Numbered from the stretch's first letter, positions 1 to 9,010 are shown. The stretch: DNA of 64,000 nt from Paenibacillus amylolyticus (GCF_029689945.1 NZ_CP121451.1:4216001-4280000); one strand, 5' to 3'. Numbers and translations: made by a program. Notes: generated by a model not told the origin, from the letters alone.

Positions 1-1
1 T

Positions 2-871
2 CCTATCGATTTTTTGGCAAATTTCACAATGAATATGGGCGGAATTGCTACAGCATCGGATGTTAATCCTTTTAAAGATTGGACTGTGATTGCCTTCCCG
101 TATGCTACAGGAGACTTTCATGCAGGAACTGGAGAGTTCAAATTTACAGATAAAAAAGGAAAGAAAAAAACACTGTACCATAATGGATATACTAATTTCA
201 CCATGACGATGAAAGAAGTTATTGAGCATGCTAATATTAGAAATCCCGATGCAGTTTTAGTTACAGGCTATAGTGCTGGCGGATGGGGTGCATCGCTCCT
301 TTCCGATGATGTATTTACTAATTATTTTCCAGAAGCAAAGAGTAAGACGGTTTTAGTGGATTCATCTTTGCTTCTCAATGATGACTGGCATAGTATCGCA
401 ACAGATGTATGGAAATCACCAAAACATATATCTGACCGATTAGTGTCTAACAATATAACTTTAGACAGCTTAACTGCACTACACAAGAAGTGGGGGGATC
501 AGGTTAACATATTATTTGATTCTTCTACAAGGGACGGAGATCTAGCGAAGGTACAAAATTACTTTGATGCAGGAAAAATGGAGGTCGACGAAGGAAAGAC
601 AGATATATATCAGCAAATATTAAAGGAATCGATACCGAAGTTTAAAAAACAAGCTGGAGCCCATTTGTTTCTTTGGGATGGGTTACCATGGTACGATGAT
701 CCACGAAATTTAACTATGCACACCATTATAGCTACACCCCATTTTCTCGATAAATTTGAGAATGTAGGTATGTCCATATCCGATTGGACAATGAATGCGG
801 TTAATGGAAATCTGGAAGATCATGGGCTTGATTTAGTTAACAAGACATATCCTTCTACTGTTGGAAACTAA
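2..871 (+). CDS. Pectinacetylesterase-family (PAE/Notum-like) hydrolase, 5' partial
   Basis: The gene enters from the left edge: the frame is already open at base 2 and the first in-window start-like codon (TTG at 14) has no ribosome site, so the true N-terminus lies outside. The protein carries GYSAGGWGA around residue 86 of the visible part, the G-x-S-A-G-G nucleophile elbow typical of pectinacetylesterase/Notum-type serine hydrolases. FLWDGLPWYDD follows late, and a His near the C-terminus (DWTMNAVNGNLEDHGLD) could complete the triad. No signal peptide can be judged because the start is missing. The family removes acetyl groups from pectin or related substrates; the substrate here is unknown. 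Confidence 0.7.
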   Translation, partial: PIDFLANFTMNMGGIATASDVNPFKDWTVIAFPYATGDFHAGTGEFKFTDKKGKKKTLYHNGYTNFTMTMKEVIEHANIRNPDAVLVTGYSAGGWGASLLSDDVFTNYFPEAKSKTVLVDSSLLLNDDWHSIATDVWKSPKHISDRLVSNNITLDSLTALHKKWGDQVNILFDSSTRDGDLAKVQNYFDAGKMEVDEGKTDIYQQILKESIPKFKKQAGAHLFLWDGLPWYDDPRNLTMHTIIATPHFLDKFENVGMSISDWTMNAVNGNLEDHGLDLVNKTYPSTVGN

Positions 872-1133
872 ATAATTTATTAAGCTATGTGAGCAGGGGC
901 ATGAGACCGTTCCTTTTCAGATGTCTAAAAATAAGTAATTCATTTAGAGCCAATCTCGGATTTAAAAATATATTTACCGTTTAAATGCTCACCACTTATG
1001 TTAGGGTTTTTGTATTCGAACTTATCAGCTTAGATCCTCTTTCCTCTCTGACAACCTTACCGATGAATTAGGATTTATGAATAGACTCCTCTACGCTCTT
1101 TTTGTGTTGATAGCACAAATCTTATAAAAAATG

Positions 1134-1218
1134 GAATTCACTATTGGCGACAATGTCTGGATCGGTGCTGGAGCCATCATATTACCAGGCGTAACGGTCG
1201 GCGAGAACAGTGTAATCG
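1134..1218 (+). pseudogene. Remnant of a hexapeptide-repeat acetyltransferase
   Basis: About 28 codons read IGDNVWIGAGAIILPGVTVG, the left-handed beta-helix hexapeptide signature (V/I-W-I-G-A-G) of maltose/galactoside O-acetyltransferases. There is no N-terminal domain upstream, and homology stops at the hairpin at 1227. The intact relative at 1875-2420 carries the same block, so this is probably the debris of a second copy. The roughly 260 bases between 872 and 1133 show no gene. Confidence 0.6.
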
Positions 1219-1226
1219 TACTTGAT

Positions 1227-1281
1227 AAAAAATACGTGCTAGCTAGGGGTGTTTACGCCCTCCTTGCTAGCACGTATTTTT
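1227..1281 (+). terminator. Strong hairpin with 16-bp perfect arms
   Basis: The arms AAAAATACGTGCTAGC and GCTAGCACGTATTTTT are exact reverse complements around a loop of about 22 bases that itself can pair (AGGG with CCCT). A-tracts and T-tracts on the two sides make it a likely bidirectional terminator. It directly follows the acetyltransferase remnant. Confidence 0.6.
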
Positions 1282-1487
1282 ACATAATATGGTTGGGTTA
1301 TATGAACATACAGGATGATTCGTCGCGCCCTGTCGAGATTTTAGCGATCAGTTCATCACGAGTCTGGTACGATTCATGGCACAATAGGTTATCAGTTGTT
1401 ATATTGCAATGTATTCAAAGTACAACACATCTAATGTGTATTCTGCCCGTTAATTGAATGGATTAACGGGTAAAACAACAATTAAAT

Positions 1488-1561
1488 ATATGGCTAATCG
1501 GTAATCGGACTATGTTCTTGTCCATTCCGGCAATCGGTACACGTTCTTGTCACTCGACAAT
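1488..1561 (+). repeat. Dispersed repeat family A, tandem double copy
   Basis: Two successive units of the form CGGACTATGTTCTTGTCC and CGGTACACGTTCTTGTCACT lie about 30 bases apart, followed by CGACA. The first unit, with its upstream TAATCGGTAATCGG, is nearly identical to the copy at 17661-17699. Reversed, the unit reads as tandem GACAAGAAC repeats next to CCGATT, resembling the multiple terminal repeats at IS21-family ends. That origin is inference. Confidence 0.6.
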
Positions 1562-1637
1562 AAAATTTCGGTCAAGTGCCTATTTGATCTTCACTTTCCT
1601 GCTCTGCCTGTTGACCGGCGTAAAGATCCTAAAATAC

Positions 1638-1670
1638 AAAAAAGCCCAACTCTTTTTGAAAGATTGGACC
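1638..1670 (-). terminator. Rho-independent terminator
   Basis: On the minus strand GTCCAATCTTTC pairs with GAGTTGGGC around AAAAA and is followed by TTTTTT. It lies just after the stop codon of the gene remnant at 1697-1835 and would have ended that gene. Confidence 0.6.
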
Positions 1671-1696
1671 TGTATCTAAAACATTTCAAGCTCCTT

Positions 1697-1835
1697 TTAT
1701 TTTACAAGGACTTTAATCTGATCGTCTCCTGTTCTTTCTAATACTCGGTACCCTTCAACAGCAGCAGTTGCAATTCCCTTCATCATTGGGTCGGCAGTAA
1801 CCATCCACTAGACAGGTCCCATCATCCCTGACAAG
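1697..1835 (-). pseudogene. C-terminal remnant of an unrecognised protein
   Basis: Minus-strand reading ends with KGIATAAVEGYRVLERTGDD and IKVLVK before TAA at 1697. It is interrupted by an in-frame TAG at 1808-1810, upstream of which it reads SLSGMMGPV. The composition is clearly protein-like and a terminator follows directly, but there is no N-terminal portion. The upstream end matches a stretch near 5270 (see findings). I do not recognise the family. Confidence 0.4.
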
Positions 1836-1874
1836 GAGTGTCTATTTCAACTTAATCCAATTTGTAAAATCGTT

Positions 1875-2420
1875 TCACTCTGTGATTTGCTTAAGTACTT
1901 TGGCTGGGTTCCCAGCGACTATCGTATTTGCTGGCACATCTTTTGTTACAATTGAACCGGCAGCAATTATGGAATGATCACCTATTGAAACACCTGGAAG
2001 AACAGCACAGTGCCCTCCAATCCAAACATTATTCCCTATGGTTATAGGAATACCGTAACCCGATTTATTTCTGTCCTTGGGATTAACATTATGACCAGCC
2101 GTATAAATGCCGACGTTAGGTGCAATCATGCAATCATCACCGATACGAACCTCCGCCATATCCAATATGGTGCAATTGTATCCAGCATAAAAGTTACGAC
2201 CAACATGAATGTTGTAACCCAAATCACAATGAAAATTATGATCAATGCTGATACCTTCACCTACGCTGCCGAATAGTTCTCGTATCAATCGTTCTTTTTC
2301 TTGTTCATTCTCTGGATCGCACTCATTATAAGTCTTCACAAGCTTTTGGGCTCGTAAACTTTTTTCTCGAAGTTCCGCTGTCCCACGTTCGTAATAAACC
2401 TTTTTTTTATCCTCTTTCAT
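1875..2420 (-). CDS. Sugar O-acetyltransferase (maltose/galactoside type)
   Basis: A 181-residue protein starting MKEDKKKVYYERG, preceded by GGAGGG five bases before ATG; upstream in-frame codons are not used. The N-terminus carries the short helical maltose-acetyltransferase region. It is followed by left-handed beta-helix hexapeptides with the catalytic-type His in TAGHNVNP, then NVWIGGHCAVLPGVSIGD and the terminal VAGNPAKVLK typical of the Maa/LacA/NodL family. These enzymes move acetyl from acetyl-CoA to a sugar hydroxyl in the cytoplasm. The sugar cannot be inferred from the neighbours. It stands alone after the TetR gene, on the same strand. Confidence 0.9.
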   Translation of the reverse strand: MKEDKKKVYYERGTAELREKSLRAQKLVKTYNECDPENEQEKERLIRELFGSVGEGISIDHNFHCDLGYNIHVGRNFYAGYNCTILDMAEVRIGDDCMIAPNVGIYTAGHNVNPKDRNKSGYGIPITIGNNVWIGGHCAVLPGVSIGDHSIIAAGSIVTKDVPANTIVAGNPAKVLKQITE

Positions 2421-2568
2421 TATTTCCCTCCATGTCCAAATGATCTTGCTTATTATAATAGCCAGCACGGTCAAGTTGAAGAACTTTACCGCACACCTTG
2501 CCGGCGTGAGTTTCAATACTCATACTGCGTAGAAGCTGCCGGGCTTTTTGGTAAGAAGCGGGGAGATT

Positions 2569-3138
2569 CTACAATTCTTCAGAATAGAAAGCTTTAGATA
2601 CGGATTCTGTAGCTTTATCAATAAAAGCTGCAATTTTACTAGGGCTTTCCTTCAGACCACTACTCACCCACCTTTTAATTATGGCTATACTGCCATGAGC
2701 GGTGAACGTATACCAGGACTCAAATAATTGTGGATCAAAATATTTTAATTTTGTCTTCCATCGTTCAATAGTTAAATCGTGACTGATATAAAGGATTCGT
2801 TCTAATAATTCTTTATCGCCATGCTCTGAGAACAGAACCTCACATATCGTTTTATTCGCTTTTATGTACTTACATAATTCATAAGATAGCGTTTGAGGGT
2901 TGGAAGAGCTCATCCCAACTTGCTTAATGTCTTCGTAAAGATCATTTTCAATCGTTGAAAGAAGCTCAAACTGATTAGCATAGTGTGTATAAAAGGTGTT
3001 GCGGTTAATCCCTGCTTCGCTGCAAATGTCGGTCACGGTAACTTTATTGATAGACCTTTCTGTCAACAGCTTCAACAGGCTTTCTTTGATAACCATTTTT
3101 GTATATCTCACTCTGTGATCTGTTTTTTTGTCTGCCAT
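2569..3138 (-). CDS. TetR/AcrR-family transcriptional regulator
   Basis: 189 residues from MADKKTDHRVRYTK, with GGAGGATATT before ATG. The N-terminal helix-turn-helix is clear (KVTVTDICSEAGINRNTFYTHYAN), followed by a helical effector domain of the type with a Trp-rich middle (ESWYTFTAHGS). It is divergent from the membrane gene at 3294, and the intergenic region holds a perfect 16-bp palindrome at 3249-3264, the classical arrangement for a repressor controlling its neighbour. The ligand is unknown. Confidence 0.9.
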   Translation of the reverse strand: MADKKTDHRVRYTKMVIKESLLKLLTERSINKVTVTDICSEAGINRNTFYTHYANQFELLSTIENDLYEDIKQVGMSSSNPQTLSYELCKYIKANKTICEVLFSEHGDKELLERILYISHDLTIERWKTKLKYFDPQLFESWYTFTAHGSIAIIKRWVSSGLKESPSKIAAFIDKATESVSKAFYSEEL

Positions 3139-3248
3139 AATATCCTCCCTGTTTAAAATAATGAACAAATCTAAGGTGGTTTGTATGATAACTAACATAT
3201 CCCAATCGAACAGCCTGTTGTTTAAGTAACACAGTGAAATTATAATTT

Positions 3249-3264
3249 ATTTGAACGTTCAAAT
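3249..3264. promoter_or_regulatory. Putative TetR operator
   Basis: ATTTGAACGTTCAAAT is a perfect 16-bp palindrome between the divergent TetR gene (start 3138) and the membrane-protein gene (start 3294). Its position 30 bases before the latter start suits repression of that gene. Confidence 0.6.
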
Positions 3265-3293
3265 CTACTTTTAAATTTAAATGGAGGTAAAAT

Positions 3294-4248
3294 ATGGGTG
3301 ATTTAACTGTAGTACCTGTATGGATAATTCAAGATATTATAGTCTTAATTGCTGCTGTTCTAATGGTTTATCCTTGATAAGGAAACGCATCCCAAAACGG
3401 TACTACTGCAGTTTATTGGTTTTGTGTTTTTTTACGCAGCCGTTTTTGAAATTACTGCTTCATCTCTTGGGGAAGGATTTTACGCCTATGGGCGGAGCAT
3501 TTTAATGTTATTTAATATACCGATTACTGTCCCTATTATTGAGTTTCTGATCATTTATTCCACTTTGCGTGTTCTAAAGTCTGTCAATATACCGTCCTGG
3601 ACTAAACCATTTATTACGGGATTAAGCGCGATGGTCTTTGATTTTTCACTCGACCCCGTGGCCGTTAAACAAATCTTTCAGACCATGAATGGAACCATTG
3701 CAAGATGGACTTATTATCCGCTGGCCGGTGAACCTCAGATCTATGGGGAACCCGTGATGAACTTTACAGGATGGATTTATATAGCGGGGTATTGGACCGT
3801 CTTTATTCTAATTGGAGAATGTTGGCATAAAAAGAAAGGCTACAGTAAATCAATTGGTTATATCTATCCGTTTCTGGCGGCAATTCTGTCATTAGCGTGT
3901 ATGTTCTCACCGTTATCTAACTTCCTTAATTATATGGGGCCCTTCTTCGAAAGAACCTCGAATATGCAATGGGTGATGTTGATTACACTTTCTGTAATTA
4001 CAATCGGAATTTTAGCATTAGCTTTTATAAAGTTTTGGGACCGGAAAGTTAATTATTCAATCACTCCCAAGAAAGATTTTCCTATCATGTTTTCTTTCGT
4101 AGGGTTCCCCCTAGTCAATACGATATTTTGCATTATAGGCGGTTATACGGAAGTGTTGTGGCTGGTCGTTCTGGCTCAGATCTTATTATTGCTAGGTTGG
4201 ATTGGAATTTACATTATGGGTAAGAAAGCAAGTCCAAACACGAAATAA
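3294..4248 (+). pseudogene. Polytopic membrane protein resembling CruF/DUF422 carotenoid-biosynthesis proteins, frameshifted
   Basis: ATG at 3294 follows GGAGG and reads MGDLTVVPVWIIQDIIV before a stop at 3375. Removing one C from the CC at 3372-3373 restores DKETHPKTVLLQF and joins the long downstream frame (GTG at 3424 is not a real start). The restored protein is about 317 residues with roughly seven membrane segments, plus MVFDFSLDPVAV and EPVMNFTGW. These recall the Asp-rich and P-x-NF-x-GW motifs of DUF422/CruF hydratases, a moderate match by eye. It is divergently paired with the TetR gene. The indel may be a sequencing error. Confidence 0.55.
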
Positions 4249-4281
4249 CCATAAACCCAAACATCGAGGCCAAGACAAACT

Positions 4282-5208
4282 TTATTTAATATTCCTTTTC
4301 GGCGTTTTTATTTTGGTGCTTCTTGCTAACATGAGAACCTCCTTATCGATGGGTTCTGTTATTTCTCTTCTCAGCAAGGCAATTTCATGTTTATACGGAG
4401 GGTTCTTGTATTTAATTGGTCCGAGTGATGGGGTTTCAAGAAGTTTGGGCAATTCAGTTAGCTGAGGGTGATGGACAATATAGTCCAAAGAAGGTAACCC
4501 TATACATCAATGACCTATATTCTCATGCCTGTCCTTGCGCGATCCGCGCTCGTTCTTGGAATCATTAATGTGGAGTACTTTTAATCGTTCTAACCCAATT
4601 ATGCGATCCAACTGATCAAGGACGCCATCAAAATCATTAATAATATCGTACCCAGCGTCATGAATGTGGCAAGTGTCAAGACAAATTGAGAGACTCTCAT
4701 TATAGGTTACTCCGTCTATAATACGAGCTAGCTCCTCAAAGCGATGGCCACATTCCGTTCCTTTGCCAGCCATCGTCTCTAACGAGACTTGAACTTTATC
4801 AGCTCGTGTAAGAACTTCATTAAGGCCTTCAATTATTTTATGAAGTCCTTTCTCTAACCCCGCACCAACATGCGATCCGGGATGCATAACAATTTGCTCG
4901 GAACCTAATGCTCTTGTTTGCTCTATTTCATCCCGCATAAAGGCTATGCTATGGCTGAAAACCTGGTTATTTAATGAATTGGCCAGATTGACCAAAAAGG
5001 GGGCATGAACAACGATATTGCTGATTCCATGCTCTTTCATATGTATTTGCCCCTCTGAAATATTGTAATCAGAGATTGGTTTTCTTTTCGTATTTTGTGG
5101 AGCACCGGTGTAGACTAAGAATGTATTTGCACCATAGGAAGCAGCTTCTTTACTGGCTTTAAGAAGCATCTCCTTCCCTCCCATGGATACATGACTACCG
5201 ATAAGCAT
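4282..5208 (-). pseudogene. nfo: Endonuclease IV interrupted by an in-frame TGA
   Basis: Starts [14 protein letters not shown] with GGGGGA before ATG. It has the TIM-barrel AP-endonuclease motifs of Nfo: [46 protein letters not shown], and the Zn-ligand region [11 protein letters not shown]. Reading stops at TGA (4507-4509) just after NIGH. The same frame then continues with [20 protein letters not shown] and PPYKHEI, exactly the expected C-terminus. A single GGA-to-TGA change explains this; it is not an indel. The restored enzyme would be about 308 residues and would cut abasic sites in DNA. It is either truncated in this strain, read through, or a base-call error. Confidence 0.85.
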
Positions 5209-5375
5209 ATATATCCCCCTTTTTGATTAGTTTTTACGGGAAGAACAAATTTATTCAGCTTTTTACAGGTTCCATCATCCCTCACGAGGAGCTTACCTAT
5301 CATTCTACGGCAACCCATTCCATTGGATCTATACGGGAGACCTAGTCGCGTGAATGATCATAAAACGAAAAGAAT

Positions 5376-5409
5376 AACCGCCCAATTCCAATAAGGATTT
5401 TGGGCGGTT
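5376..5409. terminator. Bidirectional terminator hairpin
   Basis: AACCGCCCAA and TTGGGCGGTT form a perfect 10-bp stem with a short loop. It lies between the DsbA gene (ends 5491, minus) and the start of nfo, so it can stop transcripts running leftward out of the DsbA operon. The segment 5209-5340 also holds a short stretch shared with 1810-1835. Confidence 0.7.
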
Positions 5410-5490
5410 TATGATTCTGCCTATTACAGTGTGATTGTTCTCTCGATAATGCTTACATAGTATCTTTATCTTACCGATACTTGGCTTTAT

Positions 5491-6123
5491 TTACTGAGAT
5501 GCTTGGTTAAGAGCTTTTAAAAATACCTCTGTTGGTTGTGCGCCGGATATCGCGTATTTTCTATCAATGACAAAGAATGGTGCTCCTGTAATCCCTAATT
5601 GTTTTGCTGTAGCTTCATCTGAACGCACTTCGCTAGCATATTTGGAGAGATTATGGAGAACTGCCATGGACTCATCTCTGTCCATTCCAACGGATTCTGC
5701 AATGTCTGCTAATGTAGCATAATCGCTGATTAGTTTGCCGTCCGTGTAATAAGAATAGAAAAGCTTCTCTGCTAATTCCTGATCTTTACCCACAGATTTG
5801 GCATACTGGGTTAAACGATGCGCATCAAACGTATTGGTGGGCTTTATTTGGTCGATATTATACACGAGACCCATCAGTGCTGCTTGTTGTTCAAGTTCAG
5901 CATGTGCCTCTTTCGCTTGTTCGAGACTCATACCATGTTTCTCAGAAAGGATTTGATGCATACTTTTGCCTGAGTACATGGATGTTTGCGGATTAAGTTC
6001 AAAGCTTCTATATTCAATGAACACTTCATTCGGATGAGCGAATTGCTCCAGTGCAGACTCTAATCGTCGTTTCCCAATATAACAAAATGGACAAACATAA
6101 TCCGACCATATCTCGATTTTCAT
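5491..6123 (-). CDS. DsbA-family oxidoreductase (FrnE-like)
   Basis: 210 residues starting MKIEIWSDYVCPFCYIGKRR; GAGGGAGAA precedes ATG. The C-P-F-C redox pair sits at residues 11-14 in a thioredoxin fold with the large helical insertion of FrnE/2-hydroxychromene isomerase-like proteins (FDAHRLTQYA, then LGITGAPFFVI with the cis-Pro). It is cytoplasmic because no signal peptide is visible. It is the last gene of an operon with the NAD(P)-binding protein and SDR upstream. Its job there is unknown; thiol-disulfide or detoxification chemistry is plausible. Confidence 0.9.
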   Translation of the reverse strand: MKIEIWSDYVCPFCYIGKRRLESALEQFAHPNEVFIEYRSFELNPQTSMYSGKSMHQILSEKHGMSLEQAKEAHAELEQQAALMGLVYNIDQIKPTNTFDAHRLTQYAKSVGKDQELAEKLFYSYYTDGKLISDYATLADIAESVGMDRDESMAVLHNLSKYASEVRSDEATAKQLGITGAPFFVIDRKYAISGAQPTEVFLKALNQASQ

Positions 6124-6179
6124 AATGAATTCTCCCTCACTAACCACTTTAATCGGTTAATACTACATTTTTAATGAAC

Positions 6180-6823
6180 TTATTTGTTATAAATAATAGG
6201 CATTCTTCTAATTAATTGGTTGTCACGAGCAGCAGAGTACATGAATTTAGCAACATTTTCTCTGGAAACAGATAATTTAGCCGATTGATCTCCGAATGAA
6301 TAATCATAAGACTGCCCTGTGTATTTAACATTGGGGTTAATAATTCGAACGACTGTCCAATCCAGATTCGATTCCTTAATGATTCCTTCTATTTTCTTCA
6401 TTTCTGCATAACCGTTTGGAAGGAGAACCTTGGCTAATACACCTGGAAGTATCGTGGACATATTTTTCTTATCGTCATCGGATTGCAGAGCTGGTGTCGC
6501 AAGTGTAATAAACCTTTTTTTGTTAAGTTTGTTCATAGCCCTAATTATCCGTTCGTGTCCGTCAGCAATTGGCGTGCCTTTAAGCTTGCGTGACATATCG
6601 GATGCTGGCCCCAATGTGCTGATTACGATATCGGATTCAGCAACGGCCTTCTCGATGGTTGAGCTATTCGAAAGGTCCCCCTGTACAAGGCTCAAATTTG
6701 GATGTTTGAGGCTGATTTTTGGGGATTTCTAACGTATGCCGTAACGAAATCTCCCTGATCTAAAGCTAGTTGTGTGACAAGCTGTCCAATTGCACCAGTT
6801 GCACCAAAAACAGTGATGTTCAT
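6180..6823 (-). pseudogene. NAD(P)H-binding (NmrA-like, atypical SDR) protein, frameshifted
   Basis: ATG at 6823 reads MNITVFGATGAIGQLVTQLA, the Rossmann G-x-x-G-x-x-G start, through AYVRNPQK. It then runs out of frame; the rest (NLSLVQGDLSNSST to MPIIYNK) is in the next frame. One A missing from the A5 run at about 6716-6720 explains the break. The restored protein of about 214 residues resembles atypical SDR/NmrA-type epimerase-like proteins. The gene lies 39 bases after the SDR, in the same operon. A sequencing indel is as likely as true inactivation. Confidence 0.75.
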
Positions 6824-6862
6824 ATTCTTTTCTTTTATCTCCTTTAACATAAATTATTTAAC

Positions 6863-7522
6863 TCACACTTTATCTTCAGTTATAAACTCTTCTACTCTGT
6901 CACGTTTGGTGTACATGTCGTACCAAATATCAGCGATTGTATCTTGAACTCCTGAGTTCGCCTGCATCCAGATTCCGATCGAAAGGTGACCTGCATAAAC
7001 TCCTTTATCAGCTAATTCGCTATTCAAATTAAAGATATAATTGCGAAGTCCTGAAATTGCAATCCCCACATTGCCCATCATCGGTACCGGGTGTACTGAA
7101 GCACCTCCCGTTGTAAATAACAGAGCACCGCTTTGCTTATCCAGCATGTCCGGAAGCACTTGTTTCACACTTGATAAAGCACCTAAAACATTATATTGAA
7201 ATTGGTATAATGCATTTTCTTCAGTTACATCTAGTGTTGGCGCTACAGAATTAAAGCTCGGCGTAGGACTGTATTCAAGAACATCAATAAATCCGTATTT
7301 TTCTTTAATAGCAGCAAAAGCCTTCTCAATTTGTTCTTTATTCAATATGTCCGCTTGAAAAGAAGCAGCTTCGATTCCCAATTGTTCTAATTCAATAACC
7401 AGTTGGTTCAACTTTTCTTCATTTCGCGCAATAAGCGCTACGCGAAAGCCGTGTTGTCCAAATTTCTTTGCAATGGACATTCCTAGACCTGCTCCTGCTC
7501 CAACAATCGCGATCGTTTTCAT
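6863..7522 (-). CDS. SDR-family protein with an atypical active site
   Basis: 219 residues from MKTIAIVGAGAGLGMSIAKK (Rossmann glycine motif), AAGGGGAG before ATG. NAD(P)-binding features are clear, but the position of the catalytic Y-x-x-x-K is occupied by MGNVGIAISGLRNY, with no Tyr/Lys pair, and the usual NNAG is EYSPTPS. It is probably a non-classical SDR or one that has lost dehydrogenase activity. It is first in the operon SDR, NAD(P)-binding protein, DsbA, and is divergent from the TetR gene at 7721, which likely controls it. Confidence 0.85.
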   Translation of the reverse strand: MKTIAIVGAGAGLGMSIAKKFGQHGFRVALIARNEEKLNQLVIELEQLGIEAASFQADILNKEQIEKAFAAIKEKYGFIDVLEYSPTPSFNSVAPTLDVTEENALYQFQYNVLGALSSVKQVLPDMLDKQSGALLFTTGGASVHPVPMMGNVGIAISGLRNYIFNLNSELADKGVYAGHLSIGIWMQANSGVQDTIADIWYDMYTKRDRVEEFITEDKV

Positions 7523-7720
7523 TTAAATATCTCCCCTTTAATTAGAGTTAATTATCAACAAGACAAATAATGGTCAACGTGTTGTATATTTATCTTTTGT
7601 TTATTATGATGAATAGAAGGTCAGCATTCAATGTTTAATAATTTTGATTTTGAGAGATAAAATACAGTTTCAACTTAGATGTCGTATATCTAACAAAAAA
7701 AGTTAAGGGAATGAGCCATA

Positions 7721-8317
7721 ATGAATAAAAAAACCGATTTGCGTATCATTCGCTCCAAACATTCGATAAAAAAGGCGTTTATAGAACTTCTTAATGAAAA
7801 GGGGTACGAAGGAATTACAATTCAAGATATAGCCGATAAGGCGATGATTAACCGAAATACCTTTTACCTTCATTATCAGAACAAACCCGATTTGTTGAAT
7901 ATATCTATGGACGAATTATTAGAAGAATTAAATAGTACACTCAAGCAATGTTCGAGCAGCAAGTCTCACATAAGCGGCTCAATGCTTGAACAACTCATGC
8001 AAACCATATTGGAGAAAATTAAGGACAATATTCCTTTCTACAAAGCATTGTTACTTGATGAGAATAGAATCTATGGTTTTCAATCAAAGATGGAGGAAAT
8101 TATAAAAAATACAGTGGAAGATGGCTTGGATAATATGCCCCTTCAGATTTCAAAGGAATTATTACTTCAATACATCGCATCTACTTTTATGGGCATTGTA
8201 GTATGGTGGGTTAAAAATGATTTTTCGTATACTCCAAGTGAACTTGCCTCTCAATTCGGAAAAATTTTAACTCATGGACACTTAACAGCTGCAGGCATTC
8301 CAATTAAGGATTATTAA
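7721..8317 (+). CDS. TetR/AcrR-family transcriptional regulator
   Basis: 198 residues. The N-terminal HTH reads GITIQDIADKAMINRNTFYLHYQN, and the C-terminal domain is helical and of the same subtype as the TetR at 2569 (HYxN linker, then a WWV segment). It is divergent from the SDR/DsbA operon across about 200 AT-rich bases, so control of that operon is likely. AAGGGAATGAGCC precedes ATG. Confidence 0.9.
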   Translation: MNKKTDLRIIRSKHSIKKAFIELLNEKGYEGITIQDIADKAMINRNTFYLHYQNKPDLLNISMDELLEELNSTLKQCSSSKSHISGSMLEQLMQTILEKIKDNIPFYKALLLDENRIYGFQSKMEEIIKNTVEDGLDNMPLQISKELLLQYIASTFMGIVVWWVKNDFSYTPSELASQFGKILTHGHLTAAGIPIKDY

Positions 8318-8404
8318 CTCGGTCCACTTCCTTACCAATAAGGTAGATCAGCAGAGGGTATAACCTTTGGTATTTACCTGATTGTAATCAGGGCTGACAG
8401 TTTG

Positions 8405-8426
8405 TGATGTTCTTGTCTCTCGACAC
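8405..8426 (+). repeat. Dispersed repeat family A, short copy
   Basis: GATGTTCTTGTCTCTCGACA matches the family core GTTCTTGTCCCTCGACA with one change. It lies in the gap after the TetR gene. Confidence 0.5.
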
Positions 8427-8472
8427 TTAAAGAAAGTTCCATTGCCTCCTACTTAATTATTACTGCAAAAAC

Positions 8473-8511
8473 AAAAAAACCGTTAATCATCACATCACAG
8501 ATTTAACGGTT
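8473..8511 (-). terminator. Rho-independent terminator
   Basis: On the minus strand AACCGTTAA pairs perfectly with TTAACGGTT across a 16-base loop and is followed by a run of seven T. It lies directly after the gene remnant at 8515-8724. Confidence 0.75.
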
Positions 8512-8514
8512 CTA

Positions 8515-8724
8515 AAAGTTTACAATGAAAATGACGGAGGGACGTCTAATCCACACCGGTTCTCTGTATACCTACATGGCAATAGCCATCGCTGCAACCT
8601 CTGGTAAAATGATCTCTGAATGTTGTAGCCATATGGATAAACTTACCATCAACAGAATGAATGATATCGCAATAACGTAAGGCAGCTTGCCTATTCTGTT
8701 CGTTGCGGGATTTGCTGCATTCAT
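8515..8724 (-). pseudogene. Truncated membrane-protein gene remnant
   Basis: ATG at 8724 follows AAAGGGGAG and reads MNAANPATNRIGKLPYVIAI, then a membrane helix and PEVAAMAIAM. An in-frame TAG (8572-8574) follows where Trp would fit, and the same frame continues VYREPVWIRRPSVIF until it dies at the terminator. Start, ribosome site and terminator remain, but most of the gene is deleted. I do not recognise the family with certainty. The 363 bases from 8725 to 9087 hold only the repeat at 8971-9010. Confidence 0.5.
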
Positions 8725-8970
8725 AGGCTCCCCTTTCGTACCAGATTCAACAGGTTGTTGCTGTTGAATCGTCATAGCTATGATTGATGTGTGCATATAC
8801 AGCATGCTGTTAGATTTATGCTAACATGAACATTTTGAATGTTTTAAGTACCACTATATGCATTTTTTGGCATACCAATTTTCAAGTTGTTACTATTGTG
8901 AAGATGTCCTGTGTGTTCCTAGGTACCTGCTTTAATAATGTGCTTTACTTGTAAATGGATTGACAGGGTG

Positions 8971-9010
8971 AGAATAAAATAAAAAGTCGCTAAATTAGCG
9001 ACTTTTATTG
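8971..9010 (+). repeat. Family A hairpin module / terminator-like palindrome
   Basis: AAAAGTCGCTAA and TTAGCGACTTTT form a perfect palindrome, preceded by AGAATAAAATAAA as in the other family A copies (9743, 10903, 55175, 62776). It can act as a bidirectional terminator beside the DinB gene. Confidence 0.6.

Noticed and set aside
6700..6730. Programmed frameshifting as explanation of the broken genes
   Set aside because: Apart from the IS3 element the sites are not canonical slippery heptamers, involve C, G and T runs too, and occur in families that are normally single-frame.
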